Source: Akkermansia muciniphila
Lineage (GTDB): Bacteria > Verrucomicrobiota > Verrucomicrobiia > Verrucomicrobiales > Akkermansiaceae
Direction: 5' to 3'
Assembly (NCBI GenBank): GCA_945862285.1
Contig: CAMAYN010000003.1
Location: 1 to 51,849, forward strand
Length of the DNA stretch: 51,849 nt
Positions 34,901 through 41,674 of this stretch are shown here, one piece after another (position 1 is the stretch's first letter; every line of letters begins with the position of its first letter). Below the pieces are notes generated by a model that did not search any database, was not told the origin of the DNA, and was given only the letters and a program-made list of their open reading frames with translations. Both the position numbers and the translations under genes were made by a program.

Positions 34901-37346
34901 GCGTTCCGACGGTAGGAGCAGAAACCAGATAACTGAATGGTGATGTTGTGGCCGTGTGAATGAGAACATCGTTATCATAATATTCGACGTTAGCGACTGT
35001 GCCATCGGGATCTTGAGCATCGACCGTAATCGTGTATCCAGACGTGCTGAGAAATATGCTATTGTTCGCAGGCGACATGAACATCACGCTTGGCTTGATG
35101 TTATTAGTGAACACTGCACCGGTCGTCCACGTAGCGGGTCCGCTGATGTTGCCAACGAGAGAGTTACCTGCTGTGCTAGTGGTAGACGTTCCCGTTCCCT
35201 CGTTCATGGCCCAACGAGCAACGAGTCCTGTAGCAGAAGTTACCTCGAAGTTACATGCGGCGCGAATCTCAGTTGCGGTGCGAGCGACATTCCAAATACG
35301 AACCTCATCCATAAAGCCACCGAAGGCACCTGCGGATAGACCGCTTGAGTTCATCGCACTTGCGATTGATGCATGTTGAATGCTATCGGCACGGGGAGCA
35401 ATTCCATTGGCAGAGACCGTAGCTTCTAGGTTTCCGTTGAGGTAAAGTTTATAAGTAGAGCCATCAAAGACGCACGCTGCGTGATGCCACACGCCAAAGG
35501 GAATTGGAGTCGTTCCAACGACTGGCACGTTCGTTCCAGAGCCACCTTCGTAATCGGCAACGAGCACACCATCACTCTGGCGCAAGCCTAGAAAATAGTT
35601 CATGTCAAGTGTCGAACCTTCGGCTTGGTCTCGACCTTTGGCAATAAGTGGAATCGCAGTCAGTGCACCAGTCGTAGCGGCAACGCCAGGGGTTTCGCGT
35701 TTAAACCAAGTCTCAAGCGTGAAGGTGCTGAGCTTGAGATCGGCAGCGTCACCTAACGCGATGTGATCCGCGATACCATCAAAATATAGGCCGTCGCTAC
35801 CAGGGGAGGGGACGATGGAAAATGGAACTGCTGTAGCTAAAAAGGTCGCTCCGTTGCTATCAGTCATTTCCGCAGATAGGGTAAAATTACCCAAAGCCGT
35901 TGCATTGTAGTTGAAAGTAAAGGGTGCAGTCGTATCGCTATTGACGGATACTCCATTAACGAAAAATTCCACCGTAGTGATGGTAGCTGGAAAGGTTGCG
36001 AAAGCATCGGCACTCAAAGGAATCGTAGATCCCACAACATATCTCGTCGATGCTACCGGGCTAGTAATTACAATTGGGGGGGGGGGCGTGGATAATACGC
36101 GCAATTGAGGACGCATGATTGCGTTAGTCGCACCAATGGTGAAAACTTGCCAACCATTCGATGTGCCGCAAGCAAGAAGCAAACCATGGTTCGGGGCCCC
36201 GTCAGCCCATGCGGCAACTGCGGCACTGATGTCAGCGGTCACTACTTCAGTATCGTTCATGCCGACAATTGTTGCGATGGAGGGAGTCACTTGACCCGCA
36301 GCTACCATTGCACCAGCATCACCAGCGAAATCACCATAAACGCTTGCCGTGGAAAATGGAACAAGCATGCGATGAATGCTAATAGGCCCCGGGCTGTCTG
36401 CCGCAGAACTACTAAATCCAGTAACAAGCTGTAATACAGCAGACTGAATTTGCCGATTTGCTAGGTTGCTTTCAATATTCCCAAACTTCAACATCGAAGG
36501 GATGTCAGGCTCTAAGGTAGGAGGGTTAATTCCATCAAGAAATTGCTCGCTTACACTACTACCGTCAATGGTAGTATAAACTGGAGCACCTGAAGTAGGG
36601 ACTGGAGCATTGTAAAAAACCATGCTGCTATCGGTGTAGCCGGCAACATTTTGCTGCCGCACCATTTCTGCAATCGTCGGGTCTGTGTCATAAGTGACTT
36701 CCAGGCGTGGGCGATTTGCTACCGTAGTGGCACCAGTGGTGTGAAAACTCCATCCGTCTGTATTACGGTCAGACCGAATACCAAAACCATGAATGGTGTC
36801 TCCGTTTACCCAAGATTGCACCGATGCTGTAACATCGGCAAATGTTTCGCTGCCAGCCGTCAGATTATCGAAGCTGCCAAGGATCATGTCCACATCGCCT
36901 TCGATGCCGTCTGTGCCAAAATCTCCCTCTGATCCAGCGCTAGATGAACTGTTGAATGAGCGAGTTAATCGATAGACGTTGTAGCACCCACCTGATTGAG
37001 CATTGTTATGTGTCTTCGTGCGCACAACAATTCTTGCATTAAGTATTTTAGCTCCTACGGGAATTTGCCCATCTGAAGGCCCGACGATATTACTAAAACG
37101 AATCAACCCGTGCGTATAACCCGTATCATTAAGTGCGTTGGCGCCTCCATCTATGTAGTAAGTTGTGGCATCCGCTGTGATCGTGCTGCCGTCAACTTCG
37201 CCACTAGGGCCGATTCTCCGATCAAATGTACCTGTGTAACCATTGTTGCCATTTTGGAAAGACACCGACACAGGCGCAGCTTCGCAGGGCGCTATGAGTA
37301 TTACTGTGCCAGCCAAACATGCTCTAAAAATATATCGATAATTCAT
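31983..37346 (-). CDS. Giant secreted DNRLRE / LamG / Calx-beta protein
   Basis: This 1787-aa protein with a signal peptide (to about residue 23) has two N-terminal DNRLRE-type repeats (about 25-215 and 220-420), an Ig-like domain (427-510), LamG (515-730), another Ig-like domain (740-850), an unnamed region ending FRFLAVPLN (860-1170), Calx-beta (1175-1270) and two more DNRLRE repeats (1290-1655). A DDDKDG calcium motif and a beta domain ending LFLRLEVNYNP close it. DNRLRE modules are carbohydrate- or matrix-associated. No catalytic motif is seen, so it is likely a structural or binding partner of the phosphoesterases encoded behind it. An 11-bp C tract in the coding strand lies at residue 420. 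Confidence 0.85.
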   Translation of the reverse strand: MNYRYIFRACLAGTVILIAPCEAAPVSVSFQNGNNGYTGTFDRRIGPSGEVDGSTITADATTYYIDGGANALNDTGYTHGLIRFSNIVGPSDGQIPVGAKILNARIVVRTKTHNNAQSGGCYNVYRLTRSFNSSSSAGSEGDFGTDGIEGDVDMILGSFDNLTAGSETFADVTASVQSWVNGDTIHGFGIRSDRNTDGWSFHTTGATTVANRPRLEVTYDTDPTIAEMVRQQNVAGYTDSSMVFYNAPVPTSGAPVYTTIDGSSVSEQFLDGINPPTLEPDIPSMLKFGNIESNLANRQIQSAVLQLVTGFSSSAADSPGPISIHRMLVPFSTASVYGDFAGDAGAMVAAGQVTPSIATIVGMNDTEVVTADISAAVAAWADGAPNHGLLLACGTSNGWQVFTIGATNAIMRPQLRVLSTPPPPIVITSPVASTRYVVGSTIPLSADAFATFPATITTVEFFVNGVSVNSDTTAPFTFNYNATALGNFTLSAEMTDSNGATFLATAVPFSIVPSPGSDGLYFDGIADHIALGDAADLKLSTFTLETWFKRETPGVAATTGALTAIPLIAKGRDQAEGSTLDMNYFLGLRQSDGVLVADYEGGSGTNVPVVGTTPIPFGVWHHAACVFDGSTYKLYLNGNLEATVSANGIAPRADSIQHASIASAMNSSGLSAGAFGGFMDEVRIWNVARTATEIRAACNFEVTSATGLVARWAMNEGTGTSTTSTAGNSLVGNISGPATWTTGAVFTNNIKPSVMFMSPANNSIFLSTSGYTITVDAQDPDGTVANVEYYDNDVLIHTATTSPFSYLVSAPTVGTHVYQVVVTDNLGAKTQSETALTVNVTFAAPSLSNYSVGLLNGSDAELATFIPAQNPATWTYDLNSDAPRAWTTPGTVPGVVDLQLNSAPVSISSGIVLTTNTVRNNNQAAHDNIVSVHHNGSNLRLYSNDNSGPGDADPILTPESSSFALGYFPYADGWVGAYVNADASILANSSSLPASVSIENTATGEYTITGLPTSGNVLATALGENADHVVSAGVSGQNWVIRTYDNNGTLENQPFVLLYVQDTARRVISGKVASNATISSLSSEMDLLPVTCRSVPQGYEMQFGDGSLINPSNTVLFVNADHNEGNGGDNIYAYSANGNCFVVFSHDLPNLSNSHQAGGFRFLAVPLNASPVDGNEVVIRSVTSSATEGSADTSVTFRVTRTGDTTNALVVNLSASGTATAGNDYSGFSSVATIPAGAAFVDVTFTVIADTTMEVTETINLSVVPGSNYAVGTYASASAQIFDSASSTPTTTVVFQHGLNGYSGQFQKRIGFDSTTNAFTAQLGSSVANYAVDGGVPDINDLIRFDGIIGSNAGMIPPNARVLKAELVLTTSVAADAQTGGPYVVDRLTRAVDASTTYSDLSGGSGFEGARGAATGLPTSGFGTLAQGEAGVADVTGIVREWLSGEENHGFCILAAGTTDGWNYCTVGNSNVSLRPRLVVTFITTLNREYNFTADQSARITSNPNGSTVDGSQIGEDTLDLETNNTTEALLHFPVTFGEGVNQIPLDQDIVKAELLVTTTTGQSAQSPGPFGVYQMVSPWTTSISYGFFGPKRGVDTSSEALQLMRGLGLSSTAWVDVTAAVRAWRAGSENHGLLIRPETTDGWQMFFPGTPFDVAKPRLRITTAGGTGTPFQTWAANAGVSGISMTSDDDKDGISALVEYALGLSPTASDTLPAPQVSGGNLAVKYPKGAIAATDSRISYVIKSSTDLVTWNAVSPTVNNTTTIDYNIDTSSPDRLFLRLEVNYNP
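36076..36086. repeat. Homopolymeric G11 tract inside the giant DNRLRE gene
   Basis: Eleven consecutive G on the plus strand are eleven C in the coding strand and encode the Pro-rich linker STPPPPIVI. Gain or loss of one base would shift the frame and cut the protein at about 420 of 1787 residues. The tract is in frame in this sequence. Confidence 0.9.
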
Positions 37347-37423
37347 AATATTAAAAATCTACCACGTGCATTTGCTGCACAGAAAACATGTTGAAACTTG
37401 AATGATTAAGAAACATGAATATG

Positions 37424-37439
37424 GTGACAATTGTGTCAC
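37424..37439 (-). promoter_or_regulatory. Dyad site C between the giant DNRLRE gene and the secreted-protein gene
   Basis: GTGACA-ATTG-TGTCAC is a perfect inverted repeat with 6-bp arms and a 4-bp spacer. It lies 78 nt before the minus-strand giant gene and about 31-46 nt before the plus-strand gene at 37470, so it could regulate both. On the minus strand CTGTGACACAATTGTCAC matches the enterobacterial Pho-box consensus at 14 of 18 positions by my count. Confidence 0.5.
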
Positions 37440-37469
37440 AGGAAATTTCTTTCAGCATTTGCTTAACGA

Positions 37470-38231
37470 TTGCATAAGCTCCATGTGCAATTAATCATAA
37501 TCACACTATTACTTACTTTTGCTATTGCAGCGGAAGAAATTCCGCTACAAAAAATTCGCCTTTGTCCCGTAGGTGATCCACCACCTTTTCGTCAGGTAGT
37601 TCATAATGGCGTGCGCATGGAGTTGGATCCACCGCGTGGAACCTGCCCACCTTCAAAGGTCAAGGTCAGCGGGATGATGAATCAGGAAAAAGCTCCCATA
37701 GAGTATTTACGCCTTAGCATGGGTTGTCAAACTCCAGATTTCTATCTTCCGCAATCCAGCAATCCCATCAACATAGAGGATGTGGAAGGCGCATCATGGA
37801 CAAAAATTCATCCACACCTTAGCGGAAATTCGTTGGTTTTACTATGGAAATCTGGAACAAGTTGGAGTGATGTAGGGCATCTGGTAATTGATGCAGGACA
37901 AGCTACTCATATCGATCATGCGTTTTTCTTCACAAATGTTTCCGCACTAGATGTTGGGCTTGTGGTGGGAAATGAGAAAATCATACTACAACCGAAAAAG
38001 ACAGTCTCCCGCATTTTCAAACAATCCACCCCCTGCCGCATCGTATTCCAGCAGGGAGATAAAAAGCTAAAAACATGCTTCGAAAGTGAGTTATCAGGTA
38101 GCGTAGGAATTCATCAACGTTTGATTATCTATCCCACGAATTCAGCAACATCTCGAAATCCTTTAAAGGTGCTAACACTAGGCGAGTCCCATTCATCAAG
38201 CGGAATCATAAGCAGTAATAACAATCGCTAA
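37470..38231 (+). CDS. Secreted hypothetical protein
   Basis: This 253-aa protein has a signal peptide (TTG start at 37470; the in-frame GTG at 37485, MQLIIITLLLTFAIA, is equally plausible). The mature part contains several Pro- and Cys-rich motifs (CPVGDPPPFRQVV, PRGTCPP) and a predicted beta-rich body without recognised catalytic residues. I do not recognise the family. It begins the plus-strand run that continues with the PhnZ-like oxygenase 39 nt after its stop, and shares the divergent promoter region with the giant DNRLRE gene. Confidence 0.7.
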   Translation: MHKLHVQLIIITLLLTFAIAAEEIPLQKIRLCPVGDPPPFRQVVHNGVRMELDPPRGTCPPSKVKVSGMMNQEKAPIEYLRLSMGCQTPDFYLPQSSNPINIEDVEGASWTKIHPHLSGNSLVLLWKSGTSWSDVGHLVIDAGQATHIDHAFFFTNVSALDVGLVVGNEKIILQPKKTVSRIFKQSTPCRIVFQQGDKKLKTCFESELSGSVGIHQRLIIYPTNSATSRNPLKVLTLGESHSSSGIISSNNNR

Positions 38232-38270
38232 TTTGCCTCTTTACACATAATTCTTTTATCATAAATATTT

Positions 38271-38822
38271 ATGGAACTTATTATTAAAAATATCATCGAA
38301 ATATTCAATCATCGAGGCTCAGAAGCTTACGGATCGGAGCCAGTTACGCAGTTAGAGCATGCTTTACAAGCTGGCGTTCTCGCCCTTGAAGCGAACGCTA
38401 AAGATACTTTAGTGGTTGCTGCGTTACTGCATGACATAGGTCACATCATTGATGACTCGATTCTGCCAGAGGACGACACAGTGAACCTCAATGATCGGCA
38501 CGAAGAATGCATTCATCCATGGCTTTTAGAGCATTTTGGAGAAGCAGTTGCTTCCCCCGTACGTCTTCACGTTCCCGCAAAACGCTACCTATGTTCAGTA
38601 GATCCTACGTACGCTTCGATCTTATCTCCGACCTCGCTAAAAAGTTTTCATGATCAAGGCGGCTTCATGTCACGTGAAGAGTTGCGAGAGTTTGAAGCTG
38701 ATCCTTTTTACAAGGACGCCGTAGATCTTCGTCGATGGGATGATCGGGCAAAATCCAAAGGACTAAGCACACCTGATATTCATTTTTTTGTTCCTTACAT
38801 CACACGAACTCTGATCAAGTAA
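38271..38822 (+). CDS. PhnZ-like HD-domain phosphonate oxygenase
   Basis: This 183-aa cytoplasmic HD-domain protein matches the phosphonate-associated HDIG family (TIGR03276 type). Known PhnZ uses a mixed-valent di-iron centre to split 1-hydroxy-2-aminoethylphosphonate into glycine and phosphate. Its substrate-gating Tyr and Glu and the first metal His align here as Tyr20, Glu23 and His30 (YGSEPVTQLEH), with the same spacing as in PhnZ. Further ligands are His54-Asp55 (LLHDIGH), His77, His100 with Lys104 (LHVPAKRY), and Asp157 or 158. The hydroxylase partner that makes the hydroxy-substrate is not in the window. Oxygenase activity is well supported; the exact phosphonate is not. Confidence 0.85.
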   Translation: MELIIKNIIEIFNHRGSEAYGSEPVTQLEHALQAGVLALEANAKDTLVVAALLHDIGHIIDDSILPEDDTVNLNDRHEECIHPWLLEHFGEAVASPVRLHVPAKRYLCSVDPTYASILSPTSLKSFHDQGGFMSREELREFEADPFYKDAVDLRRWDDRAKSKGLSTPDIHFFVPYITRTLIK

Positions 38823-38895
38823 TGGCGTTTGGAATTCAAAAGTGTAATATTAATTCCGACTCGTGCGTCACACTGATGACGAAGAGTCTGAGAGC

Positions 38896-40176
38896 ATGAG
38901 CATGAATCAACTATTCCATCGTTTTCCCACCTTGCTGTCGCTCTGGTGCATGTTATCTGCTTTCGGAACCTATGCATGTATGTATGGATTTCGAAAGCCA
39001 TTCACAGCGGCAACATTTGAAGGCACCGTTCATGGAGATCAGCTTAAGCTTTGGCTGGTCTCTGCTCAGATTGCCGGCTACATGCTTTCCAAGCTCATCG
39101 GAATCAAAGTGGTATCTGAAATGACTCGCGAGCGGCGGGCATTTACACTGATCGGTTTGATTGCGGTATCAGAACTAGCTCTGGTTTTTTTCGCGATCAC
39201 ACCAGCGCCCTACAATGCAGTGTGGATGTTTACGAATGGCCTGCCACTGGGAATGATCTTCGGCATCGTGCTTGGATTTTTAGAAGGGCGAAAGATGTCA
39301 GAAGTATTCATCGCCGTTTTATGTGCCAGCTTCATCCTTGCCGATGGCTTTACGAAGTCCGTCGGCACATGGCTACTCGACTGTGGCATTAGCGATTTTT
39401 GGATGCCTGCCACTGCGGGAGGAATTTTCTATTTCCCTTTACTCCTCTTCGTTGTCATGCTTGGCAGTGTGCCGCCACCTACCGCAGTTGATTGCGAACA
39501 CAGGAATGAAAGACATCCGATGACTGGTAAAGAGCGCAAGATTATGCTCCTCAAATACGCTCCATTGCTTGGCGGAATTACCCTCACTTACCTACTGGTC
39601 ACAGTGATGCGAAGTATGCGCGCGGACTTCGCTCCAGAAATTTGGAAAAATTTAGGAGTCCATGTAGATAAAGGTATTTTTACGCGGTCTGAGTTGTACG
39701 TTGGTATCGTCGTTACCAGCCTAGCTGTACCGCTGTCATTGATTCGGAATAACCGTACTGCTATGCTTTTTAGCTTAGGTTTGTGCCTAATCGGGCTTAT
39801 ATGCTGCTTGTGTAGCTTTGCGTTATTTCATAACAATGATCTATCTCCTTTTGCTTTCATGGTGATGCTGGGCATAGGCATGTATGTTCCATATGTAATG
39901 GTTCATACAAGCATATTTGAGCGCTTTGTGGCTTACACGAAAGAACGGGGAAATATCGGCTTCCTCATGAGCGTTGCGGACTCCGCTGGCTACATCGGCT
40001 ATTGTGCGCTGCTCATGCTCAAGGAACCTTTGCGCAAATTTGCTGAAGAAGCGAATCATGGACAAAAATTCTTGGATTTTTTCACCACGATTTCGATTAC
40101 GGTTTTGTCCTTTGCCACAATTTTTATGATGCTTAGCCTGATTGCAGCGCTCCGCATTAAGCCGATCAAATCCTAA
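38896..40176 (+). CDS. DUF5690-type MFS transporter, phosphonate-associated
   Basis: The ATG at 38896 (MSMNQLFHRF), preceded by GAGAG, is preferred over the track's GTG at 38863, giving 426 aa. About 12 membrane segments are visible. The N-terminal YACMYGFRKPFTAATF and the IGIKVVSEM loop resemble sugar-phosphate/organophosphate MFS antiporters, and the whole fits the DUF5690 group that I associate with phosphonate gene sets. It lies 73 nt after the PhnZ-like gene and converges with the dehydrogenase gene, so import of a phosphonate is the likely role. The substrate is not provable from sequence. Confidence 0.75.
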   Translation: MSMNQLFHRFPTLLSLWCMLSAFGTYACMYGFRKPFTAATFEGTVHGDQLKLWLVSAQIAGYMLSKLIGIKVVSEMTRERRAFTLIGLIAVSELALVFFAITPAPYNAVWMFTNGLPLGMIFGIVLGFLEGRKMSEVFIAVLCASFILADGFTKSVGTWLLDCGISDFWMPATAGGIFYFPLLLFVVMLGSVPPPTAVDCEHRNERHPMTGKERKIMLLKYAPLLGGITLTYLLVTVMRSMRADFAPEIWKNLGVHVDKGIFTRSELYVGIVVTSLAVPLSLIRNNRTAMLFSLGLCLIGLICCLCSFALFHNNDLSPFAFMVMLGIGMYVPYVMVHTSIFERFVAYTKERGNIGFLMSVADSAGYIGYCALLMLKEPLRKFAEEANHGQKFLDFFTTISITVLSFATIFMMLSLIAALRIKPIKS

Positions 40177-40183
40177 CTATTTC

Positions 40184-41236
40184 TTACGGCTCTATGCCAA
40201 CCCGAAAGGATGTGCTAGAGACTGCATTTTTAAAAATCGTTTGCGCTTCAGTCAGGCGGCCACCATGCTCAATCAACCGATCAAATGGATAGCGATGAAT
40301 ATTTCTTTCCATAAAATTCACTGCAGCAAGCAAGTCATCTACATTATAGTTATGTAACCCGCGCATATTGAGTAACCGACGTATCACCCGTTCTGGGTCA
40401 AAGCTCACTCGTCCGACATTCATGACCGCACCGACGAGTACGAGGCTTCCGCCCGTGCGTAAACGCTCGATGCCATTTTCCATTGCATCTGGATTCCCAG
40501 AAAAATCTATCACTACATCCATTTCTCCTAAATCATCAGCATCTGCACCAAAATCTGCCGCTTGTAAAATTCGTTTTGAAGAAACGTCCTGCACATAGAC
40601 ATGAGCATCCAGTTCTTTTGCCATAGCCGCAGCGCATAGCCCAAGCATTCCAGCTCCAATCAAAAGAATTCTCTTACCTTCCAGAACGCCCGCAAGGCGC
40701 AACGCTCCAGCACTCGTAGCGCAAGCGCAGTTCAAGATCGACGCCACACCACGGGGAATATTGTTGCTGATTTTCACAATAGGAGTGTACTTGCGTAAAA
40801 TGCAATGCGATGCCATGCCGCCATGAAGGTGCTCCGACTCCGTGATGCGGGCGTGACCGTATTTAAATAGCCCGTCTGCTTTCTGCGGCATTCCACGCAA
40901 GGACATGGGATCGTGCGGGTCGGCGGCGAAGATCCCCCAAGTCACCCGGTCGCCCACCTGCAATACAAATCCCGCAGCATCAATGGCAGTGCCGTTTTCG
41001 GCAATTTCCTCGATGAAACCAACGACTTCATGCCCGAGAATGGTAGGAGTTTTTTCCTGCCGTTTGCCCTCGAAGGTATGAAGGTCACTGCGGCAAATGG
41101 TAGTGTATTCCACACGTACGAGCACTTCACCTTCGCGCAATAATGGAATGGGTAGAGTGATATATTTCATCGGCTGCTGAGAGCCAAAAAAAATAACTGC
41201 GTTGCTGCTTCGCTGCTCAGTATTAGTATTAGTCAT
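40184..41236 (-). CDS. Phosphonate-associated zinc-type alcohol dehydrogenase
   Basis: This 350-aa medium-chain dehydrogenase fits the family annotated as phosphonate-catabolism-associated alcohol dehydrogenase (TIGR03366 type). Catalytic-zinc ligands remain: Cys48 in TTICRSDLH and His69-Glu70 in GHEVVG. The nucleotide-binding Rossmann motif is ILLIGAGMLGLCAAAMA. The four cysteines that normally bind the structural zinc, in the segment before RGMPQK, are absent; the sequence there is FAADPHDPMSL. It may oxidise or reduce a hydroxy-phosphonate or phosphonoaldehyde. The gene is convergent with the transporter, stops 7 nt apart, and has its own upstream region. Confidence 0.82.
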   Translation of the reverse strand: MTNTNTEQRSSNAVIFFGSQQPMKYITLPIPLLREGEVLVRVEYTTICRSDLHTFEGKRQEKTPTILGHEVVGFIEEIAENGTAIDAAGFVLQVGDRVTWGIFAADPHDPMSLRGMPQKADGLFKYGHARITESEHLHGGMASHCILRKYTPIVKISNNIPRGVASILNCACATSAGALRLAGVLEGKRILLIGAGMLGLCAAAMAKELDAHVYVQDVSSKRILQAADFGADADDLGEMDVVIDFSGNPDAMENGIERLRTGGSLVLVGAVMNVGRVSFDPERVIRRLLNMRGLHNYNVDDLLAAVNFMERNIHRYPFDRLIEHGGRLTEAQTIFKNAVSSTSFRVGIEP

Positions 41237-41531
41237 AGGTGTTTATGTATTCAATGAAAATTTATGCAAGTGCTTACAGCCGTAAGTGATGAATCCATGA
41301 TGAAATTTCATCAACTTGATAGCTCATGTGTTGCAAACATCTTGGGCTTTCCACCTTGTCGTCGTCAAAAGTTGAAGCCCACTGATTACGACTGCAAGGT
41401 TTTAATGACGATGGTTTTGGTGACACAATGATTGCACAATTCATGTATGATCGTTGATTGCTTGCCGCGGACCGCATTGGTAAATTTTTCTCTAAAATGA
41501 CCAGCACCGAAGCGAGTGAAGAGAAAAGTAA
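41237..41531. other. Decayed intergenic segment
   Basis: This stretch, between the dehydrogenase gene and the copied glycosyltransferase tail, has protein-like short reading frames on the plus strand. One begins MMKFHQLDSSCVANILGF; another contains GFNDDGFGDTMIAQFMYDR. Stops interrupt all frames within about 45 codons. It may be remains of one or more genes, but I cannot name them. No promoter or RNA is recognised. Confidence 0.35.
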
Positions 41532-41667
41532 AATGTAGTCCGTGCCTACTTGCCAAATCCCCATGGATCTTCGTTGCCAAAAAGAACTTTCGGTAGCGCA
41601 TGTTGCCATGATGATTTTGGCAAAATACAACGAGATCAATGGAGAATCGATTGGCAAAATGATATGA
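41532..41667 (+). pseudogene. Truncated, frameshifted copy of the GT9 glycosyltransferase 3' end
   Basis: This 136-nt fragment repeats 10491-10627. A G is missing in the AAATCCCCATGG region (parent AAATGCCCCATGG), which shifts the frame. The terminal residues (AKYNEINGESIGKMI) still resemble those of the parent (AKYDEIHSEMIGKIK) and end at the same stop position. The rest of the gene is absent. It looks like a partial duplication, or what is left of a second paralogue, with partial homogenisation. Confidence 0.8.
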
Positions 41668-41674
41668 GCGCCAT

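Noticed and set aside
37424-37441. CRP-type binding site (TGTGA-N6-TCACA)
   Set aside because: The arms TGTGA and TCAC are separated by eight bases rather than six, so the geometry does not fit CRP.
41274-41657. 127-aa minus-strand ORF
   Set aside because: It is the antisense of the copied glycosyltransferase fragment; the same antisense frame exists at the parent gene (10345-10707).
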